The notes under the pieces are model-generated. The model was not told the origin of the DNA. It worked only from the letters and a program-made list of their open reading frames with translations, and did not search any database. A program made the translations under genes and the position numbers. From Bugulina stolonifera (lineage: Eukaryota; Bryozoa; Gymnolaemata; Cheilostomatida; Bugulidae): a stretch of DNA of 64,000 nucleotides. Shown piece by piece: positions 57,193-64,000 of the stretch. Position 1 is the first letter of the stretch; each line of letters begins with the position of its first letter. The DNA is taken from the NCBI GenBank assembly GCA_935421135.1, contig OW285189.1:10871072-10935071 (forward strand), read 5' to 3'.

Positions 57193-57419
57193 ACATCATC
57201 ATCATCCTACAAATAGACCCGCCTCCACGATGATGTCGTTGACTCCCCACCAATTTCTTCGACCACCGCGTCCACTTTCCCCCGGGTAGCAAACTCCGAT
57301 AGGGAGAGAGCGCATCGTGCGCGTGCGATGTCACCCCCCACCTACGAATGAAGACGATAGAAGAAATGTGAACTGATAAGGGGTGAGTATGAGTGGAAGT
57401 TGCGCTAGTACCGTCTACC
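56985..57419. other. Segment present only in the left arm
   Basis: The left arm has about 430 bp here that the right arm lacks; the right-arm junction is near 62,830 (AAACCAGGGAAACGAGGG). The segment contains a CAT/TCA microsatellite (57158-57205) and GC-rich coding-like sequence on the minus strand. It may be an insertion on the left or a deletion on the right. Confidence 0.8.
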
Positions 57420-57721
57420 CCTCTGGTTTGGCGAGGTAAATGGTTTTTAATGTATTAGCTAGTGTTTTATTGCTCGGTTTTAAGGTTACAACCGGTAAAC
57501 CCTCCGTTTTGAGGACGGAGACCCCTTACAATAGAGAGTGAATGTGAAGAAAAATATACGGGTATATGTACAAGGGTTATGTTGCACTGTTCGTTTACTC
57601 TCCAATTTATCGAATGAAGTAGTCTCATCTCCGAGAAATCAGTACTAGCATTCTATAGGACTCGTACTCACCCCGTCTTCTGCAACCTTCCGCTTACCAT
57701 AGAGGTAGGTGAGTCCGGTCT

Positions 57722-57869
57722 TTAGCTGGGTGTAGCTATACGTTTGGTTTCCTCTTCTGATAAATTTTTATCTTTTCGGATGAGCGCATCTATACTACGA
57801 GCACTCAGGGCCATGTAAGCGCTATCCGTGTCCATTTCTACGTACTCAAACTCCTCTCTGCTGACGAAT
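57722..57869 (-). pseudogene. Family-B DNA polymerase fragment (left arm)
   Basis: Minus-strand copy of the fragment at 62382-62529: acceptor TATTTTCACAG, then an exon containing FEYVEMDTDSAYMALS and ending in TAA. Same 148-nt length as the right-arm copy. Confidence 0.6.
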
Positions 57870-57949
57870 CTGTGAAAATAAAATGGACGGGTTGGAGGGT
57901 GCTGACACCGAAGAATAAATAGAGAAGGATTTGATAAAATCTTTGTGTA

Positions 57950-59690
57950 GTCTAGTTCTACTCATCTATCCATATGTGTACACATGTTAAAATACCTTTA
58001 TATAATAGTTCAAACACAATTGAATGAATAAAAGACACATATCTAAAGGAGTATGTCATAGCTATTATTAGCAAGAAAAGACTGTGTGCATGTGTTAAGT
58101 CAGCATACATAATACATTAAATAAGCTTTTCACAATAGTAGCGATAGAATAAATAAAAGGTTGTATGCATGTGTTAAGTCAGCATTATGTAATTCATTAA
58201 ATAAACTTTTCACAATAGTAGCAATAGAATATATAAAAGGTTGTATGCATGTGTTAAGTCAGCATTATGTAATACATTAAATAAACTTTTTACAATACTA
58301 GCAATAGAATGAATAAATGTGTACACATGGTAAAATACCATTATATAATAATTTAAACACAATTGAATGAATAAAACGCACATATATGTATAGGAGTATG
58401 GCATACCTATTATTAGCAAGAAAAGGCTGTGTGCATGTGTTAAGTCAGCATATATAATACATTAAATAAACTTTTCACAAAGTCAGCATAATATATAATA
58501 CATTAAATAAACTTTTCACAATAGTAGCAATAGAATAAATAAAAGGTTGTGTGCATGTGTTAAGTCAGCATTATGTAATTCATTAAATAAACTTTTCACA
58601 ATAGTAGCAATAGAATAAATAAAAGATTGTGTACACATGTTAAAATACCATTATATAATAATTTAAACACAATTGAATGAATAAAAGGCACATATGTAAA
58701 GGAGTATGACATACCTATTATTAGCAAGAAAAGGCTGTGTGCATGTGTTAAGTCAGCATATATAATACATTAAATAAACTTTTCACAAAGTCAGCATAAG
58801 ATATAATACATTAAATAAACTTTTCACAATAGTAGCAATAGAATAAATAAAGGGTTGTGTGCATGTGTTAAGTCAGCATTATGTAATTCATTAAATAAAC
58901 TTTTCACAATAGTAGCTATAGAATAAATAAAAGAGTGTGTACACAAGTTAAAATACCTTTATATAATAATTTAAACACAATTGAAAGAATAGGCTGTGTG
59001 CATGTGTTAAGTCAGCATATATAATGGATTAAATAAGCTTTTCACATAAAATACCTTTATATAATAATTTAAACACAGTTGAAAGAATAGGCTGTGTGCA
59101 TGTGTTAAGTCAGCATATATAATAGATTAAATAAGCTTTTCACATACCTATTATTAGCAAGAAAAGGCAGTGTGCATGTGTTAAGTCAGCATATATAATA
59201 GATTAAATAAGCTTTTCACAATAGTAGCAATAGAATAAATAAAAGGTTGTGTGCATGTGTTAAGTCAGCATTATGTAATTCATTAAATAAACTTTTCACA
59301 ATAGTAGCAATAGAATAAATAAAAGATTGTGTACACATGTTGAAATACCTTTATATAATAGATTAAATAAGCTTTTCACATACCTATTATTAGCAAGAAA
59401 AGGCTGTGTGCATGTGTTAAGTCAGCATATATAATAGATTAAATAAGCTTTTCACAATAGTAGCAATAGAATAAATAAAAGGTTGTGTGCATGTGTTAAG
59501 TCAGCATTATGTAATTCATTAAATAAACTTTTCACAATAGTAGCAATAGAATAAATAAAAGATTGTGTACACATGTTAAAATACCTTTATATAATAATTT
59601 AAACACAATTGAAAGAATAGGCTGTGTGCATGTGTTAAGTCAGCATATATAATAGATTAAATAAGCTTTTCAATAGTAGGTAGGTGTCAC
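57950..59690. repeat. AT-rich mosaic tandem array, left arm
   Basis: Irregular units of about 80-100 bp built from GTGTGCATGTGTTAAGTCAG, TTAAATAAACTTTTCACA and GCAATAGAATAAATAAAAG blocks, shuffled and partly deleted. The mirror array in the right arm is about 400 bp shorter, so copy number has changed independently since the palindrome formed. Confidence 0.9.
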
Positions 59691-59937
59691 TGTTTTAGTC
59701 TCCCTATAATAAATATAAAGTAGCAGGGTGTAAGTAATTTTTTAGCTTGATAGCATTATATACAATAAACACTTCACAATTGCTGCCAATTACCCTATTT
59801 AGCACTAACCTTATGTTCTACTTGTTGAAATCTCTGATCAGGTGCTGACTAGTAGGTAGCTGTCTCTGTTTTAGTCTCACTCTGTTGACTAGAGGCTGAT
59901 TGTACATACTGCTAGAGTGAGAAACTCATACCTTAAA

Positions 59938-60697
59938 TAGTAGTATTCAGTAGGCGGAGTCTAACCATTTCCCCACCCTTTGCAATACCACCCGATGCGT
60001 CCCGATGTGAATCCGAAGCCTCCCGATGCACCCCGATGCGAATCCGAAGCCTCCCGATGCACCCCGATGCGAATCCGAAGCCTCCCGATGCACCCCGATG
60101 TGAATCCGAAGCCTCCCGATGCACCCCGATGCGAATCCGAAGCCTCCCGATGCACCCCGATGTGAATCCGAAGCCTCCCGATGCACCCCGATGTGAATCC
60201 GAAGCCTCCCGATGCGAATCCGAAGCCTCCCGATGCACCCCGATGTGAATCCGAAGCTTCCCGATGCACCCCGATGCGAATCCGAAGCCTCCCGATGCAT
60301 CCCGATGTGCCCCGATGTGTCAAATCACATCGGGGTGCATCGGGTTACATCGGGATGCATCGGGAAGCTTCGGATTCACATCGGGGTGCATCGGGAGGCT
60401 TCGGATTCGCATCGGGGTGCATCGGGAGGCTTCGGATTCACATCGGGGTGCATCGGGATGCTTCGGATTCACATCGGGGTGCATCGGGAGGCTTCGGATT
60501 CGCATCGGGGTGCATCGGGAGGCTTCGGATTCACATCGGGGTGCATCGGGAGGCTTCGGATTCGCATCGGGGTGCATCGGGAGGCTTCGGATTCGCATCG
60601 GGGTGCATCGGGAGGCTTCGGATTCACATCGGGACGCATCGGGGTGGTATTGCAAAGGGTGGGGAAATGGTTAGACTCCGCCTACTGAATACTACTA
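59938..60697. repeat. Central 760-bp palindrome of about 31-bp repeats
   Basis: Bounded by TAGTAGTATTCAG (59938-59950) and CTGAATACTACTA (60685-60697), clearly related to the outer termini of the whole element. Inside, about ten CCCGATGCACCCCGATG...AATCCGAAGCCT units run one way and about ten the other way, meeting at TCAAAT (60320-60325). Frames open on both strands (RGASGGFGF, SEASRCTPM and others) reflect the period, not genes. It looks like a smaller related element nested at the centre. Confidence 0.9.
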
Positions 60698-60954
60698 TTT
60701 AAGGTATGAGTTTCTCACTCTAGCAGTATGTACAATCAGCCTCTAGTCAACAGAGTGAGACTAAAACAGAGACAGCTACCTACTAGTCAGCACCTGATCA
60801 GAGATTTCAACAAGAAGAACATAAGGTTAGTGCTAAATAGGGTAATTGGCAGCAATTGTGAAGTGTTTATTGTATATAATGCTATCAAGCTAAAAAATTA
60901 CTTACACCCTGCTACTTTATATTTATTATAGGGAGACTAAAACAGTGACACCTA

Positions 60955-62280
60955 CCTACTATTGAAAAGCTTATTTAATCTATTATATATGCTGACTTAA
61001 CACATGCACACAGCCTATTCTTTCAATTGTGTTTAAATTATTATATAAAGGTATTTTAACATGTGTACACAATCTTTTATTTATTCTATTGCTACTATTG
61101 TGAAAAGTTTATTTAATGAATTACATAATGCTGACTTAACACATGCACACAACCTTTTATTTATTCTATTGCTACTATTGTGAAAAGCTTATTTAATCTA
61201 TTATATATGCTGACTTAACACATGCACACAGCCTTTTCTTGCTAATAATAGGTATGTGAAAAGCTTATTTAATCTATTATATAAAGGTATTTCAACATGT
61301 GTACACAATCTTTTATTTATTCTATTGCTACTATTGTGAAAAGTTTATTTAATGAATTACATAATGCTGACTTAACACATGCACACAACCTTTTATTTAT
61401 TCAATTGCTACTATTGTGAAAAGCTTATTTAATCTATTATATATGCTGACTTAACACATGCACACAGCCTATTCTTTCAACTGTGTTTAAATTATTATAT
61501 AAAGGTATTTTATGTGAAAAGCTTATTTAATCTATTATATATGCTGACTTAACACATGCACACAGCCTATTCTTTCAATTGTGTTTAAATTATTATATAA
61601 AGGTATTTTAACATGTGTACACACTCTTTTATTTATTCTATAGCTACTACTGTGAAAAGTTTATTTAATGAATTACATAATGCTGACTTAACACATGCAC
61701 ACAACCCTTTATTTATTCTATTGCTACTATTGTGAAAAGTTTATTTAATGTATTATATCTTATGCTGACTTTGTGAAAAGTTTATTTAATGTATTATATA
61801 TGCTGACTTAACACATGCACACAGCCTTTTCTTGCTAATAATAGGTATGCCATACTCCTATACATATATGTGCGTTTTATTCATTCAATTGTGTTTAAAT
61901 TATTATATAATGGTATTTTACCATGTGTACACATTTATTCATTCTATTGCTAGTATTGTAAAAAGTTTATTTAATGTATTACATAATGCTGACTTAACAC
62001 ATGCATACAACCTTTTATATATTCTATTGCTACTATTGTGAAAAGTTTATTTAATGAATTACATAATGCTGACTTAACACATGCATACAACCTTTTATTT
62101 ATTCTATCGCTACTATTGTGAAAAGCTTATTTAATGTATTATGTATGCTGACTTAACACATGCACACAGTCTTTTCTTGCTAATAATAGCTATGACATAC
62201 TCCTTTAGATATGTGTCTTTTATTCATTCAATTGTGTTTGAACTATTATATAAAGGTATTTTAACATGTGTACACATATG
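60955..62280. repeat. AT-rich mosaic tandem array, right arm
   Basis: Inverted counterpart of 57,950-59,690, with the same blocks in complement (GACTTAACACATGCACACA) but fewer units. A 69-codon open frame is preserved identically in both arms (58210-58419 minus, 61832-62041 plus); it contains array blocks and has no family signature. Confidence 0.9.
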
Positions 62281-62381
62281 GATAGATGAGTAGAACTAGA
62301 CTACACAAAGATTTTATCAAATCCTTCTCTATTTATTCTTCGGTGTCAGCACCCTCCAACCCGTCCATTTTATTTTCACAG

Positions 62382-62529
62382 ATTCGTCAGCAGAGAGGAG
62401 TTTGAGTACGTAGAAATGGACACGGATAGCGCTTACATGGCCCTGAGTGCTCGTAGTATAGATGCGCTCATCCGAAAAGATAAAAATTTATCAGAAGAGG
62501 AAACCAAACGTATAGCTACACCCAGCTAA
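62382..62529 (+). pseudogene. Family-B DNA polymerase fragment with DTDS motif (right arm)
   Basis: Downstream of a pyrimidine tract and TTTTCACAG acceptor, 48 codons read FVSREEFEYVEMDTDSAYMA then LSARSIDALIRKDKN and stop at TAA (62527-62529). MDTDSAY matches motif C of family-B DNA polymerases (Y.DTDS), which holds two metal-binding aspartates; I judge it closer to protein-primed/mobile-element versions. Exonuclease, motif A and motif B are absent from the window. In another frame the next stretch reads TQLKTGLTYLYGKRKVAEDG, suggesting a frameshift shortly before the stop. Described only as a relic. Confidence 0.6.
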
Positions 62530-62988
62530 AGACCGGACTCACCTACCTCTATGGTAAGCGGAAGGTTGCAGAAGACGGGGTGAGTACGAGTCCTATAGAA
62601 TGCTAGTACTGATTTCTCGGAGATGAGACTACTTCATTCGATAAATTGGAGAGTAAACGAACAGTGCAACATAACCCTTGTACATATACCCGTATATTTT
62701 TCTTCACATTCACTCTCTATTGTAAGGGGTCTCCGTCCTAAAAACGGAGGGTTTACCGGTTGTAACCTTAAAACCGAGCAATAAAACACTAGCTAATACA
62801 TTAAAAACCATTTACCTCGCCAAACCAGGGAAACGAGGGTTAAGGCGCGAGTCTTTCATCGGAGGTCCGGGGGGCGCTCGAACGGAGGAGCGCGCGAGTG
62901 CGGTGTCACCCCGACCAGTTCAGTCTCAACAGTCCCCGGCGAAGAAATCATCCGGAAGCACCACCACCACCACTCGGTAAGTTTCTTA

Positions 62989-63707
62989 TAGTAGTATAGT
63001 CAGCGTCGTAAACTCTGCACGGGCACTCCGCACGGGCGTACCCTATCATTACTCCAACCCGTATTTTTCTTCGCTTCACCGTACTATTACTCTCAAACGT
63101 ATTGAAATTTAAAACAAATTCGTGTACCATTACCCTCGCTCACGTTTTTCATAGCCGGATATCATTACTCTAACCCGTATTTTCCTTCGCTTCACCCTAC
63201 TCCAGCCGACGGTCCGCCCGCGAGGGCCGCGACGGGTCGTTGGGGCGGGAGAGCGGGGGAGGGGCGGGGGATGGGCGGGGGGACGGCGGCGTGGGGCCAC
63301 GGCTGGACTCGCGAACGAGAACCGCCGCGAGGCGGAGGGCGAGGCGGAGGGGTTTGGGGTGGGGAGGGGTGGGGAGGGGCGGGGACGGGTGGAGGGAGGA
63401 CGGGTGGGGTTCGCGGGGCGGGGGGGCGCGCGCGTACGCGCGCGCCCCCTCGCCCGAGCCGTGGGACCGGGCGAGGGGTTTGCTCTTTAGACTGGGTTCT
63501 ACGGAACAGCCGATGAGGTTTTTGAAACCCCACCCGCGATGGGGGGGAGTAGGTTCTAGGGCTTTGCACATAGAGTGAGGTTTAGGGGAGAGGAGGGGCG
63601 AGAGGACGGGTGGGGTGGTCGTCCGCCCGGGGAGTTTTTGGATCTAGGGCTAATACGACGCGGAAAGGGCCGGGTGTCTGTGTAGATCTGCACTGACTAT
63701 ACTACTA
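62989..63707 (-). mobile_element. Right 719-bp end module
   Basis: Exactly the same length as the left module and inverted, with inner end TAGTAGTATAGTCAG (62989-63003) and outer end CTGACTATACTACTA (to 63707). Only a few substitutions separate the two (for example CCCCGTCCC against CCCGGTCCC). Just inside it CACTCG/GTAAGTTTC looks like a splice donor at the end of a coding-like GC-rich stretch (62,835-62,980). Confidence 0.85.
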
Positions 63708-63711
63708 TCAG
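63708..63711. repeat. Right target-site duplication TCAG
   Basis: Abuts the right terminus at 63707; see the left copy at 56107. Confidence 0.6.
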
Positions 63712-64000
63712 TCAATGAATGTGTTATTTGCCTTTTGAGACTGACACTACTAGGTATGTGAATTAGAACTGAAAAAACTGTTTAATAGAATTCACAAAAC
63801 TCTTTGGTATACTTTGATGCTCTTTTGATCTCTAATTTAGGAATATTTATTAGGATGTGTTTGAATGGATGAGGGAATGTTTTAATTAGCCAAATGAAAA
63901 ATTCCTCGGAATAAAAGGAGTTTATTAATTTGACACATTTTCAAATATTCCTCATGATCTATAATTGAATACATCTATCTGCACATGTAGCCCTATATAG
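63712..64000. other. Right flank, no feature
   Basis: AT-rich unique DNA; I see nothing in it. Confidence 0.6.

Larger units (their letters stand above)
56111..63707. mobile_element. Giant fold-back (palindromic) transposable element, 7.6 kb
   Basis: The two halves are inverted copies centred at about 60,322, with a 6-nt central spacer between CCGATGTG and CACATCGG. Outer termini are TAGTAGTATAGTCAG and its complement. Order in each arm, outside to inside: 719-bp GC-rich module, short coding-like pieces with a splice donor, DNA polymerase B fragment, AT-rich mosaic array, central about-31-bp repeats. Arms are nearly identical over the end module but differ in length (about 4.2 and 3.4 kb). 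No transposase or complete polymerase is visible, so the element looks non-autonomous. The family is not recognised; TCAG 4-bp duplication and such long arms fit no superfamily I can name with confidence. Confidence 0.85.

Noticed and set aside
59933..60702. 100-173-codon repeat proteins at the palindrome centre
   Set aside because: Frames exist in nearly every phase on both strands because a 31-bp period rotates through all frames without stops.
56111..63707. Palindrome as a sequencing or assembly fold-back artefact
   Set aside because: The arms differ by a 430-bp block and array length, the flanks are unrelated, and a 4-bp duplication sits at exact termini. Long reads across both junctions would still be needed to be certain.

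Overview
The window is eukaryotic and animal-like: AT-rich, with many short introns bearing GT-AG borders, and protein-coding genes typical of metazoans (a secreted semaphorin, a ciliary CFAP99 homologue, a TMEM184-family membrane protein). The very frequent TACATGTA-type words, small introns and a divergent, greatly expanded semaphorin suggest an early-branching marine invertebrate, perhaps a sponge. That lineage guess is inference only. All exon models below were built by hand from splice signals, and the codon phase closes at every junction.

Layout. 112-19,979 (minus): a complete 25-exon semaphorin gene (Sema-PSI-Ig, secreted, about 1,173 residues). Two of its introns are filled by tandem arrays that begin exactly at the upstream exon's splice donor and copy that donor over and over. 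21,782-29,290 (minus): a complete 13-exon CFAP99 gene. 32,647-39,304 (plus): a TMEM184-like gene, head to head with CFAP99, with a duplicated 91-nt exon that has the signature of mutually exclusive splicing. 40,302-43,541 (minus): a 3-exon gene for an unrecognised single-pass membrane protein, tail to tail with TMEM184. 43,665-44,110: a broken mariner-type transposase. 44,110-56,106: mostly gene-poor DNA with small inverted-repeat elements, tRNA-like SINE fragments and one doubtful ORF.

56,111-63,707 is a 7.6-kb giant palindrome flanked by a 4-bp direct repeat (TCAG). Each arm runs from a GC-rich 719-bp end module, through a 148-nt fragment of a family-B DNA polymerase (catalytic DTDS motif, preceded by a splice acceptor), through an AT-rich mosaic array, to a central hairpin made of about 31-bp repeats. 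The arms are nearly identical but differ by a block of about 430 bp and by array length. I read this as a transposed fold-back element derived from, or mobilised by, a DNA-polymerase-B-encoding element. I do not recognise the family, and it is the best candidate here for something undescribed.

The genes do not form an operon or pathway. CFAP99 is a ciliary structural protein, the semaphorin is an extracellular signal and TMEM184 is a multi-pass membrane protein. Their arrangement is ordinary animal gene order apart from the repeats.
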